From assembly GCA_023336205.1 (NCBI GenBank), contig JALQCR010000014.1, positions 1-64,000 on the forward strand: a stretch of DNA of 64,000 nt. Reading direction: 5' to 3'. The notes under the pieces were generated by a model. The model saw only the letters and a list, made by a program, of their open reading frames with translations. It was not told the DNA's origin and did no database searches. The DNA is from Pseudanabaena sp. Salubria-1. GTDB taxonomy: Bacteria > Cyanobacteriota > Cyanobacteriia > Pseudanabaenales > Pseudanabaenaceae. The translations under genes and the position numbers were made by a program. This document shows, piece after piece, positions 17,919 through 27,252 of this stretch (its first letter is position 1; each line of letters begins with the position of its first letter).

Positions 17919-19590
17919 ATATCACGGGTATTGGCAATACCACGTTTGATAGTTTAAGGATTGTTAATGGAACAGTAGCAGGCAATGGTGGAGGGATAAA
18001 TAACAGTGGCGGCGGAGCTGTGACGCTCACCAATAGCACTGTGTCGGGTAATACTGCTTCTAACTTTGGTGGTGGAATTTTTAGCAATGGATCAGTGACG
18101 CTCACCAATAGCACTGTGTCGGGTAATACGGCTGTGGTTGCCGGTGGTGGGATTTATAGCGATGGATCAGTGACGCTTACCAATAGCACTGTGTCGGGTA
18201 ATACGGCTACTAATGATGCTGGTGGTGGGATTGTTGGCTTTGGATTAGTGACGCTCACCAATAGCACTTTGTCGGGTAATACGACTGGGGACGATGGTGG
18301 TGCGATTATTGGCTTTGGATTAGTGACGCTCACCAATAGCACTTTGTCGGGTAATACGGCTCTGACTGACGGTGCTGGGATTATGGGCCTTGCTGGAGGC
18401 ACAATTACCAACAGTACTATTACAAACAATACTGCCGATGCAGATAACAATGGTTCAGGCAATGGTGGCGGTATTTTCCGCAACATCGGCGGCACATTTA
18501 CAATTATAAATTCGATTGTTGCAGGTAATTTTGACGGAGGATTTGAGACTCCTGACTTGGGTAGTAATGTTGCAGGAGTAGGTTTTACTAATGGCGGCAA
18601 TAATTTAATCGGAGCAAACGATGGCTTTGCCGTCACATTTGCACCTAGCGCCCTCATCGGCACGATCGCTGCTCCTGTCAATCCCCAACTTGCACCCCTT
18701 GCCAACAATGGCGGCCAAACTCTAACCCATGCCCTTTTACCCAACAGCCCAGCCCTAAATGCAGGGAATAACGCCAACGCCCCAGTAGGTAACGATCAAC
18801 GCGGCTTACCCCGTATCTCTGGTATCGCGGTTGATATTGGTGCGTTTGAGTCTCAAGTTCCCTTAGTTGTGGCAACCCCATCACCATCTCCAATTCCATC
18901 ACCATCACCGATTTCAACTCCTAATATCGATCCATCTGTAGTGAGTCGGCAAAGCCCAGCGCAAAATATTTCATTGCCAACTGATGTGACTCCCATATTA
19001 TCAACTGCGACTGACCAGACATTCTCTATCGAAAAAGCTGCCTTAGCCACATCTCAACATCAGCAAGCCGATAAATTCCTCCAAACTGGTAACATAACAG
19101 AAGCAATAGTCAGTCTTGAATCTAGCTACATTTCAGAGCTAGAGGCTTATACTGGCATACCTTTAGCATCCCCAACGGGTTTAACTGGCACAACTTCAAC
19201 TACTCCAACTGGCACAACAACTACTACTCCAACTGGGACAACTTCAACTATTTCAACTGGCACAACTTCACCTACTTCAACTGGCACAACTACTAATACT
19301 TCAACTGACATAACTTCAACTACTCTAACTGGCGCAACTACTAAAGCCAAAGATATTATTGCAAATATTATAAACGAACTAAAAAGAACCTCAAAAATCA
19401 CGAATAGCCCTACCGCAGTAGTTTATCCCGTGATTTTTGATGACCGTATTGAGATTTTGGTTATATCTCCAAGTGGAAAGATAGTCCAAAAAACCAACGC
19501 AGATATCTCTAAACAGGTTCTATTAAAAGTAATTTCAGACTTTCGAGCCAACCTGCGGGATGCCAGTTCACAAGATTATCTGGGTGAAGC
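17919..19590 (+). pseudogene. tpsA-CHAT exoprotein, segment 3: beta-helix repeats and Thr-rich linker
   Basis: Continues in frame from segment 2 (ITGIGNTTFDSLRIVNG). Five near-identical 25-26-residue turns (VTLTNSTVSGNTA...GGGI) and a sixth degenerate one follow, then a choice-of-anchor-Q-like end (LAPLANNGGQTLTHALLPNSPALNAGN, RGLPRISGIAVDIGAFE), a Pro/Ser linker (PSPSPIPSPSPIS), a tract of about seven GTTSTTPT-type repeats (19180-19340) and a helical segment (ATSQHQQADKFLQTGNITEAIVSLESSYISELEAYTG) of the kind that precedes CHAT domains. It ends in YLGEA at the ISKra4 insertion. Confidence 0.87.
18020..18360 (+). repeat. Tandem beta-helix coding repeats
   Basis: The sequence GTGACGCTCACCAATAGCAC recurs at 18020, 18095, 18170 (one change), 18248 and 18323, a period of 75 or 78 bases. 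Each unit encodes one beta-helix turn of the TpsA exoprotein. The DNA-level identity suggests recent expansion by recombination. Confidence 0.85.
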
Positions 19591-21064
19591 GGGTGCAATT
19601 AAAAGTGAAAGTTCAGCTCAATAAGAAATGGAAGAAAGATTAAGCCAATAAGCATCCCAATCTTGATTAGTACGGCAGATCCTAAGAGCAAGCATAGCCT
19701 TAGCATTTTCAATCGTCCACCAAGAGCCAGCAAGCTTTAAACGATTTTGAATAACATAGCGGTGACCACTCTCAATTTCACCAGAGCCAATGGGTAAATT
19801 GGAGTCAATCGTGCCCTGATAGTCTAGACGATTAGGACGATTGAAAAGATAGCGATAAGCGGATCTAACCACAGCCAGATTGTCAGGAACAGATTCAGGT
19901 TCTTGAAACGGCTTAAGAGCTTCAAGGACAGCCGAAGCATGATTGGATTTGAGTTGTTGCTTCTGCACATCCATCCATGCTTTCGGAGCATCTGGGGAAC
20001 AAACGCGACTTGCATCGGCTAGATATTCACATACATGATAGAAATCTAGTAAGTAGCGACTAAGTACACCAAAACGCTGCTCGATTTGGCTAGCAATCCA
20101 AGGCGCACCGTCGCCAACCCCATGCACAAAGGTTTCTTCTCCCAATCCAGCACGGATAGCACAATCAAGTAATGCTGCTCCTGCATCATCAGTCGAGCCT
20201 ATCGTTGCTCCGAAAATAGGCTGCTCTTGCTCAGGGGTACGCGCCGAGGTTAGACGCGCTTCTTTCCAGCTAATTTTACGCGTCTTACGACGGTCAACTT
20301 CTTCGCCATCAGTTTCGCTTGCCGTTGTTTCCACAATCGGAATCATTGTCCCATCCATCTCCGCTATTAAAAACTCCACACCCTCGATTGCTGGGAATCC
20401 TGTTTCCCAACTCTGCGTTTCTAATATACGCTGGGCATGACTTTCTGTGATCTCCTGTCCTGCACTAATTGGGATGCTTATTCCATGATGTTCCATCATT
20501 TTTTTTGGGATTTTCCCAAACGCTACATCTGACCCAAAGTCGGTAATCACTCTCTGCAATGGGCGTGAATATCCTCGGCAATGTACTTCGGCGGCTTTTT
20601 GAAATGGTCTCACTACCTGTTTGGACTCTCTTCCAAATTCGATGTACCTTTGCTCTAGTACTTCGATGCGTCCATATCGGCTGTACCAATAGAGTTTTTT
20701 TTACCACCTCGGTGTGAAGATGGATTCGCGGCGATATATGCTTCGCTTTGCTTGATTTCTTGCCGCGTTGCCCATGTTTGTAGTGCTGTTTGTCCTAACT
20801 GACGGATTTCTTCTATCACTCGTTCCTCGGCTGCGTCGGCTTTGATTAGATCACCTTCTGCATTTTCTACAACGGATAATAATCCTTCGATTTTCGCTTT
20901 CAATTCAGGATAATCGTTTAGTCTTTCTTCTATGCTTTTACTGGACGATGCTGTTTTTGTTTTTATATTCACGGCTCAATTTTATGACTTCTTTGGATTA
21001 GAACTGTTATCCATCATACTTTCTAACCTACTTTATTTCTCCCATTTCACTTTTAATTACACCC
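19591..21064 (-). mobile_element. ISKra4-family insertion sequence, copy 1 (in tpsA)
   Basis: 1474 bases, ends GGGTGCAATTAAAAGTGAAA and the inverted GGGTGTAATTAAAAGTGAAA, with a 9-base duplication GGGTGAAGC at 19582-19590 and 21065-21073. Excision gives TAT CTG GGT GAA GCT CAA AAG, an in-frame YLGEAQK at the start of the CHAT domain. A second copy of equal length lies at 23188-24661. Confidence 0.92.
19618..20972 (-). CDS. ISKra4-family transposase, two frames joined at an A run (copy 1)
   Basis: Frame 1 starts at ATG 20972 (MNIKTKTASSSKSIEERLNDYPELKAKIEGLL) and stops at 20655; the second frame continues from the run of eight A near 20697-20704 (LYWYSRYGRIEVLEQRYIEFGRESKQVVRPFQKAAEVHC) to 19618. 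Catalytic-domain motifs include FLIAEMDGTMIPIVE, VHGVGDGAPWIASQIEQRF, LDFYHVCEYLADA and SGEIESGHRYVIQNRLKLAGSWW, typical of ISKra4. The same frame change occurs at the same place in the second copy, which favours programmed ribosomal frameshifting over decay. Confidence 0.88.
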
Positions 21065-21073
21065 GGGTGAAGC

Positions 21074-21953
21074 TCAAAAGTTAAATGATTGGATTGTCAA
21101 GCCAATTGAAACAACGCTGCAATCAGAAAAAATAGGTACTATTGTTTTTGTGATGGATGGAGACTTACGAGTAATTCCAACAGCGACTCTCCATGATGGC
21201 GAAAAGTTTCTGGTTGAGAAATATGCGATCGCCAATGTACCCAGCTTTAGCTTAGCGAAATTAGAAGAACGCGATCGTAAAAACAGTCGTGTACTGGCGA
21301 TGGGCTTAACCCAATCTGTGCAAGGGCTTTCAGCATTACCTGCGGTAAATATGGAGATTAACAATATTGTCAGCAAAGATAATGCTCAATCATTATTAAC
21401 AGGTAGTTCTTTTATTAACGAAGACTTTACCCTGATGAATATGCAAGCACAGAGAAAACAACAAGATTACGGCATCATTCATCTAGCTACACACGCTCAG
21501 TTTTTGAGCAATAAAGCTGACGGAGCATTCATTCAATTTTTTGACGATCGCCTTAATATCAGACAAATTCCTAAACTCAATTTTGATAATCCTCAAGTCG
21601 AAATGTTGACATTGAGTGCTTGTGAGACCGCCGTGGGCAAAAATCTTGGTCTGGGAGGACTATCTGTAACTTCAGGTGTTCGTAGTGTTTTAGCTTCTCT
21701 CTGGCCAGTCAGTGATGCTGGCACTGTTCCTTTAATATTGAGCTTTTACAGTCGCTTTTCCGATGCCCCAAGTAAAGCGGTTGCCTTACAAAAAGCCCAG
21801 TTATCAATTATTAGAGGCGAAGTTAAAATCGAAAACAACAAAATTATTGGTATTCCTAGCTTACCAATAATTTCTCTACCTTCAGATAGCCCAAAAGATG
21901 TAAACCACCCATATTTTTGGTCTTCTTTTGTACTCATTGGCAGTTGGTTATAA
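21074..21953 (+). pseudogene. tpsA-CHAT exoprotein, segment 4: C-terminal CHAT protease domain
   Basis: Continues in frame from segment 3 (QKLNDWIVKPIETTLQSEKIGTIVFVMDGDLRVIPTATLHDG). A full CHAT (caspase HetF-associated with TPR) domain follows: catalytic His in YGIIHLATHAQF, catalytic Cys in MLTLSACETAVG, then GGLSVTSGVRSVLASLWPVSD and the C-terminal HPYFWSSFVLIGSWL. CHAT domains are clan CD peptidases related to caspases and separase; the His-Cys dyad is intact. Being the C-terminal part of a TPS substrate, it would be exposed at or released from the cell surface. The frame lacks its own start and signal, so it is probably silent now. Confidence 0.87.
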
Positions 21954-22073
21954 CATACCTTTAAATCAACAATTCCTGTTTATTCCCATAAGGATTCTAA
22001 CCTGCATTATTCATGAGAACTCAAAAGAGAATAAATTGCATCCAATCAATCAAAAAAATAGAACAAAATCCCA

Positions 22074-22138
22074 GTAGTGGCAGGTTTAGAGACAAGTCAA
22101 TGGTTTACCGATAGATTTGTCTCTAAACCTGCCACTAC
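22074..22138. terminator. Long inverted repeat after the CHAT segment
   Basis: 22-base arms GTAGTGGCAGGTTTAGAGAC... are exact complements around a 21-base loop. It lies between the converging CHAT segment and the rpn-like gene and differs from the AAACCC hairpin family in its arms and larger loop. Confidence 0.55.
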
Positions 22139-22166
22139 GCATTATAGGTATATTCCATTTACGGAC

Positions 22167-23027
22167 TTATTGAACTTGCGATCGCATACTTCTCAATTCC
22201 GCAATTTCTGTCAAGCTTAGCCCAGTCGCTCGACTAATAGCATCATCATCCAGCACATCCAGCAATTTCCCAGCCATTTCTAGCATAGCCTCCGTTTTGC
22301 CTTGCTCCAAGCCCTGCTTGAGAGCCTTGACGATCGCATTATGTTGATCTTGGATAAAGAACTCCTGATGTTGTAACTCGTCTAATTCTTCAGGCGAAAG
22401 ATTTCCTTCTCTGGCAAACTCAAAGGCTTGCTTAATTTCTGGCACAAGATTCATACTCTCTGGCACAACATCTAAATCAATCGCATGTTTGAGAAAATAT
22501 AGCCACTTGTCTGCCAAGGTTTCTAGCACCATCAGTGCTTTATCAAATTTTGGCAACTCGACAAATACCAGTTCCAGATCGTAGATAGGATAGTCAATCA
22601 AAAAATCTTTCTCTTTTAAAATAAACCAAGAAGACAATTGATTTATTTCGGGAAACATCACAAAATCAGTAATTGTCAGCGCAATCACAGGATTAAGTTG
22701 CGAGTATGATTGTCCGATGCCGAGTTGAATGGAATAAGCTTTGGCAGCATTGTAGAGAATCCGCTTCTCAAATCCTTCAATATTTAACACCTGCATTTCA
22801 ATAATTACGCTTGTGCCATTATCCAGCTTAGCTTTGACATCGAGATAGGTATCCTTAACACCTCGGATGCGTGGAGCTAAATAAGGATTAAGGATTTCTA
22901 ATTGCGAGATTCTGCTCTGACCATCGTAAAGCATCGCATTCAAAAAACTGATCAAGACATCATGGCTTTGTTCGGAGCCAAAGATTTTCTTGAAGGCAAA
23001 ATCAGTTTTTGGACTAATAAATTTCAT
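22167..23027 (-). CDS. Rpn-family PD-(D/E)XK nuclease / putative transposase
   Basis: 286 residues beginning MKFISPKTDFAFKKIFGSEQSHDVLISFLNAML, the standard opening of the Rpn (PDDEXK_2, recombination-promoting nuclease) family; the nuclease core is VDAK-like LDVKAKLDNGTSVIIEMQV (residues about 63-80). The C-terminus has an EQGKTEAMLEMAGKLLDVLDDDAISRATGLSLTEIAELRSM tail, usual in cyanobacterial members. Relatives promote RecA-independent recombination and some act in phage defence. It sits alone between the broken tpsA and the second tpsA remnant; nothing links it mechanistically to either. Confidence 0.88.
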   Translation of the reverse strand: MKFISPKTDFAFKKIFGSEQSHDVLISFLNAMLYDGQSRISQLEILNPYLAPRIRGVKDTYLDVKAKLDNGTSVIIEMQVLNIEGFEKRILYNAAKAYSIQLGIGQSYSQLNPVIALTITDFVMFPEINQLSSWFILKEKDFLIDYPIYDLELVFVELPKFDKALMVLETLADKWLYFLKHAIDLDVVPESMNLVPEIKQAFEFAREGNLSPEELDELQHQEFFIQDQHNAIVKALKQGLEQGKTEAMLEMAGKLLDVLDDDAISRATGLSLTEIAELRSMRSQVQ

Positions 23028-23187
23028 ATGCTTCAGTTAGCTCTTGTCTCAATTAATCCTAACACTCTCCATGGTCGCGAGATCTCCTTACACTCAAGTG
23101 CGTTGTTCAGAGCTAAAATCTGTTAAAACAGGTTAATTTTGTTACATGGACAATCTCAACTCCCAATGGCAACATCAATATCGGGGC

Positions 23188-24661
23188 GGGTGCAATTAAA
23201 AGTGAAAGTTCAGCTCAATAAGAAATGGAAGAAAGATTAAGCCAATAAGCATCCCAATCTTGATTAGTACGGCAGATCCTAAGAGCAAGCATAGCCTTAG
23301 CATTTTCAATCGTCCACCAAGAGCCAGCAAGCTTTAAACGATTTTGAATAACATAGCGGTGACCACTCTCAATTTCACCAGAGCCAATGGGTAAATTGGA
23401 GTCAATCGTGCCCTGATAGTCTAGACGATTAGGACGATTGAAAAGATAGCGATAAGCGGATCTAACCACAGCCAGATTGTCAGGAACAGATTCAGGTTCT
23501 TGAAACGGCTTAAGAGCTTCAAGGACAGCCGAAGCATGATTGGATTTGAGTTGTTGCTTCTGCACATCCATCCATGCTTTCGGAGCATCTGGGGAACAAA
23601 CGCGACTTGCATCGGCTAGATATTCACATACATGATAGAAATCTAGTAAGTAGCGACTAAGTACACCAAAACGCTGCTCGATTTGGCTAGCAATCCAAGG
23701 CGCACCGTCGCCAACCCCATGCACAAAGGTTTCTTCTCCCAATCCAGCACGGATAGCACAATCAAGTAATGCTGCTCCTGCATCATCAGTCGAGCCTATC
23801 GTTGCTCCGAAAATAGGCTGCTCTTGCTCAGGGGTACGCGCCGAGGTTAGACGCGCTTCTTTCCAGCTAATTTTACGCGTCTTACGACGGTCAACTTCTT
23901 CGCCATCAGTTTCGCTTGCCGTTGTTTCCACAATCGGAATCATTGTCCCATCCATCTCCGCTATTAAAAACTCCACACCCTCGATTGCTGGGAATCCTGT
24001 TTCCCAACTCTGCGTTTCTAATATACGCTGGGCATGACTTTCTGTGATCTCCTGTCCTGCACTAATTGGGATGCTTATTCCATGATGTTCCATCATTTTT
24101 TTTGGGATTTTCCCAAACGCTACATCTGACCCAAAGTCGGTAATCACTCTCTGCAATGGGCGTGAATATCCTCGGCAATGTACTTCGGCGGCTTTTTGAA
24201 ATGGTCTCACTACCTGTTTGGACTCTCTTCCAAATTCGATGTACCTTTGCTCTAGTACTTCGATGCGTCCATATCGGCTGTACCAATAGAGTTTTTTTTA
24301 CCACCTCGGTGTGAAGATGGATTCGCGGCGATATATGCTTCGCTTTGCTTGATTTCTTGCCGCGTTGCCCATGTTTGTAGTGCTGTTTGTCCTAACTGAC
24401 GGATTTCTTCTATCACTCGTTCCTCGGCTGCGTCGGCTTTGATTAGATCACCTTCTGCATTTTCTACAACGGATAATAATCCTTCGATTTTCGCTTTCAA
24501 TTCAGGATAATCGTTTAGTCTTTCTTCTATGCTTTTACTGGACGATGCTGTTTTTGTTTTTATATTCACGGCTCAATTTTATGACTTCTTTGGATTAGAA
24601 CTGTTATCCATCATACTTTCTAACCTACTTTATTTCTCCCATTTCACTTTTAATTACACCC
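23188..24661 (-). mobile_element. ISKra4-family insertion sequence, copy 2
   Basis: 1474 bases, the same length and ends as copy 1, with its own 9-base duplication TATCGGGGC at 23179-23187 and 24662-24670. The distinct duplications show two separate transposition events. Confidence 0.92.
23215..24569 (-). CDS. ISKra4-family transposase, two frames joined at an A run (copy 2)
   Basis: Same protein as copy 1: frame 1 from 24569 to 24252, frame 2 to 23215, with the frame change at the same run of A residues (about 24294-24301). Translated sequences of both frames are identical to copy 1, so transposition was recent and the frame change predates it. Confidence 0.88.
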
Positions 24662-25121
24662 TATCGGGGCAGTACCTGATGGTAAATATGAACGGATTAC
24701 GCCTGAAGGTATTCCTCTTAGCCTCGATCTGCCGATCGCAACTCAACAAGAATTGGGCATTACCAAACTGATTGCAGGAATTGATTTGCCGAAACTACTT
24801 GCTGGTTTGGAGATTATCGCACCGACTCGGGCGGAAACTGCGATCGCATCGGGCAATCTCACGAATGGCGGTAGCATTGTGTCTGAAGGTACTGGTTTTA
24901 ACCCCACATCATCTTCGCTGACCAATGCAGCTTTACCAGCAACCAAGAAAGTTGTGAATATATTTGGCTATTTCCTAGTCGAGAGGATTTAGAAGGACTC
25001 ACACCAAGATTAGATGAACAAGATCTAGAAGTTAGCTTCATAAAAGTTCTCTGTCTTGACCCATCCCTCGCCTCTGCTCAGACAACTTCCATTCCTACTT
25101 GCAAAAAATAAACCCTGAGTT

Positions 25122-27149
25122 TTAGTTACGCTGTTCTATTCCATTTTGAATATTCGTTACATTTGAAGGTGGACGAGTCCAATTAAAGTCGCTAATCCGT
25201 ATTAGAAATTCTCCTAACCCTTGATTAGGATTGTATCGAATCAATACAGAATAGGTACGCCTTGCATATTCCAAGGAATATACAGAATCAAATAAAGTGC
25301 CAGTATCTAAGTTCCAACTTTGCTGAACACCAAGGCGAATTGGCCCGTAAATTTGTTGAACTAATCCTGCTGTAAAGACTCTAACATCAGAAACCTGATC
25401 AAAGAAGAATGGTGATTTACCGCTAGAAAATGCTTGAGTATAGCTCAAGCTTAAGCTCGTATAATCAAGAAAGTCTTTAGCGAACTGACCAACCTCTGCC
25501 GATAATCCCGCAGTTCCATAGAGAACAGACTGATTTGCTCCATTAGAATAAAAAGAATTTACACCTTGTGCTGTCAAAAAAGCATCTAGTCTTGGCACAA
25601 TTGGTTTTGGAGAGAATCGTAGTCCTGTTTCCTTTTCGGCTGGTGCTGGCTCACCTCGCAACAGAGGAAAAGCTCGACTAACAATGGCAGCACCTTGGAC
25701 ACGGATCAATGAACCAATGGTACTCGGTTGCAAATCAGATCGAAGCGCCCCAACTAACTTAGCAGAAATTTGATAGCTTAGAGAAATATTGGAATCTCCA
25801 AGAACATAGTTGGGAGATAACAAAGTGGTTCCCAAAATGTTGTTTACATCCTGAAAGCCCAGCGAACCATTGAATATCCGATCGCGAAAAGCATACTGTG
25901 AGAGCAAAGTATGGTTACCAAATACTGGCATCTGATAGCTAGCATTAAAACGCAATAAGGAATCAATCTTTGAAAAATCTAAACCTGCAAAACTCGCTCT
26001 TGCCGATAAGCTTGAGCCGTCATCAAATGCTCCATTTAAGGTAGCAACAACCCCAATAATATCGACACCTGAAAATCCAGACTGACTAGAAAAAGCACGT
26101 TGTAGAAGCAATTGGGGGGACAATTGGAAATTCAAGTTGGATTGGGTAATCACATCAAAGCTTTGTTGATAAAAAATACCATCGCGATCGCGGCGGTCAA
26201 AACCAACTAAAGCCGGGGCAAAGCGCTGAAAACGATCAAGCGTAATACTATTAACTGGCAGTGGCAGAGAAAATCCCTGATCAAAGACAATACGCGGAGA
26301 TTCCAGATCTAGACGATTTTGAGTTGGTGAAATCGGGGTTAAGGTAGCTTTACTGGCAGTAATTTCCAGTTCAGGAGGACTAAAGGGATCGTTCGTAACC
26401 CGCAAATTTTCGGCAGTCCAAGTATCTCCATCAATTATTAAACGCTCGGCAATAAATCCAATACGGCGCACTTGTCCTTCCGAAGTATTACCAGAGCCGA
26501 TAGGGGCTATGGTAATCGAGTTAGTAGCCAGTTCTGACGGCGATCGCGACACCTCAGAACTTTGCAGAGTGCCTAGGTCAACAGCACCTGAGGCATTGAG
26601 TAGCTCTCCCTTAACATTACTGTAATTATAAGTAAGCTTTGTTCCACGTATCTTCTGGTCACCGCGTGTAAAAAACACATTACCTTCGGCAACAACTTCC
26701 TGCGTTTTGGTATTTAATTGGACACGATCAGCTTTAAGTTCTGATTTTTTATAATTAATTACCACATTGCCTTCAGCGACAAACACCTGAGTATTAATGT
26801 CATATTCTTGCCGATCGCTAACCACGTTTAACTTTTCACCCACGCGCGGCGGTAAGGGTGGGCGTGGCTTATCTTTAGGCTTTGGCTTCGGTAAACTATT
26901 TGGCTTGATCGGGCCAGCTTGAGAGATCAGAGTTGTTCTGACTTGCTGAGCGATCACATCGGGATCAGGCAAGCTCTCTAAAAAAAGCTGTAGCTGAGAT
27001 TGCACCTCTATTGGCAATTCAGTAGGCAATCTAGAAATACGACCATGAAACGCTGACGAGGACGACAGCGTTTGGCTAGAGCTAGCCTGTCTCACCTCAG
27101 CATAGGAGCTAGGTGGCAGTTGAGTTGAAGGCAGTGGTAAGAAATCCAT
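25122..27149 (-). CDS. DUF3769 outer-membrane protein with OstA/LptD-like N-terminal domain
   Basis: 675 residues. After a Ser/Pro-rich start, residues about 105-260 form the beta-jellyroll OstA module (LNVVSDRQEYDINTQVFVAEGNVVINYKKSELKADRVQLN, EVVAEGNVFFTRGDQKIRG), followed by the DUF3769 barrel-like region (NRLDLESPRIVFDQGFSLPLPVNSITL, SFAGLDFSKIDSLLRF, LEYARRTYSVLIRYNPNQGLGEFLIRI). This is the cyanobacterial counterpart of LptD, which inserts lipopolysaccharide in the outer membrane; that role is inferred from the family. No classical signal peptide is seen at the chosen start. It is co-oriented with dnaN, about 100 bases downstream of it. Confidence 0.85.
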   Translation of the reverse strand: MDFLPLPSTQLPPSSYAEVRQASSSQTLSSSSAFHGRISRLPTELPIEVQSQLQLFLESLPDPDVIAQQVRTTLISQAGPIKPNSLPKPKPKDKPRPPLPPRVGEKLNVVSDRQEYDINTQVFVAEGNVVINYKKSELKADRVQLNTKTQEVVAEGNVFFTRGDQKIRGTKLTYNYSNVKGELLNASGAVDLGTLQSSEVSRSPSELATNSITIAPIGSGNTSEGQVRRIGFIAERLIIDGDTWTAENLRVTNDPFSPPELEITASKATLTPISPTQNRLDLESPRIVFDQGFSLPLPVNSITLDRFQRFAPALVGFDRRDRDGIFYQQSFDVITQSNLNFQLSPQLLLQRAFSSQSGFSGVDIIGVVATLNGAFDDGSSLSARASFAGLDFSKIDSLLRFNASYQMPVFGNHTLLSQYAFRDRIFNGSLGFQDVNNILGTTLLSPNYVLGDSNISLSYQISAKLVGALRSDLQPSTIGSLIRVQGAAIVSRAFPLLRGEPAPAEKETGLRFSPKPIVPRLDAFLTAQGVNSFYSNGANQSVLYGTAGLSAEVGQFAKDFLDYTSLSLSYTQAFSSGKSPFFFDQVSDVRVFTAGLVQQIYGPIRLGVQQSWNLDTGTLFDSVYSLEYARRTYSVLIRYNPNQGLGEFLIRISDFNWTRPPSNVTNIQNGIEQRN

Positions 27150-27204
27150 ACTTCAACTAAGTTTACAGGATTTTTCTCTGAGATATAGCGATAAACTACT
27201 GAAT

Positions 27205-27238
27205 AAAATAAAACCACGCACAGCGTGGGTTTTATTTT
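27205..27238 (-). terminator. Hairpin after dnaN
   Basis: AAAATAAAACC-ACGC / GCGTGGGTTTTATTTT arms with one bulged base, immediately downstream of dnaN on the minus strand and ending in T-rich sequence. A probable dnaN terminator. Confidence 0.6.
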
Positions 27239-27252
27239 ACGGCAAGGCTCGC

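Larger units (their letters stand above)
23137..25112 (+). pseudogene. Remnant of a second tpsA-like exoprotein gene, cut by ISKra4
   Basis: Joining 23137-23187 to 24671 onward gives an open frame WTISTPNGNINIGAVPDGKY...IPLSLDLPIATQQELGITKLIAGIDLPKLLAGLEIIAPT...SGNLTNGG. It is clearly paralogous to part of tpsA at 14560-14790 (SPNGNINIVAVPDGKY, SLDLPIATQQELG, AGIDLPKLLAGTGIVAPT). There is no TPS domain or start codon. The frame ends at 24992; another frame then reads PSREDLEGLTPRLDEQDLEVSFIK...TCKK to a TAA at about 25112, possibly the displaced C-terminus. It is a decayed fragment. Confidence 0.75.

Noticed and set aside
18020..18360. Regular 75-78-base repeats that might suggest a CRISPR array
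   Set aside because: The repeats stay in frame and encode beta-helix turns of tpsA; repeat length and near-absent spacers do not fit CRISPR.
19591..24661. Composite transposon made of two ISKra4 copies carrying CHAT and rpn
   Set aside because: Each copy has its own 9-base target duplication and interrupts a different gene, so they inserted independently.
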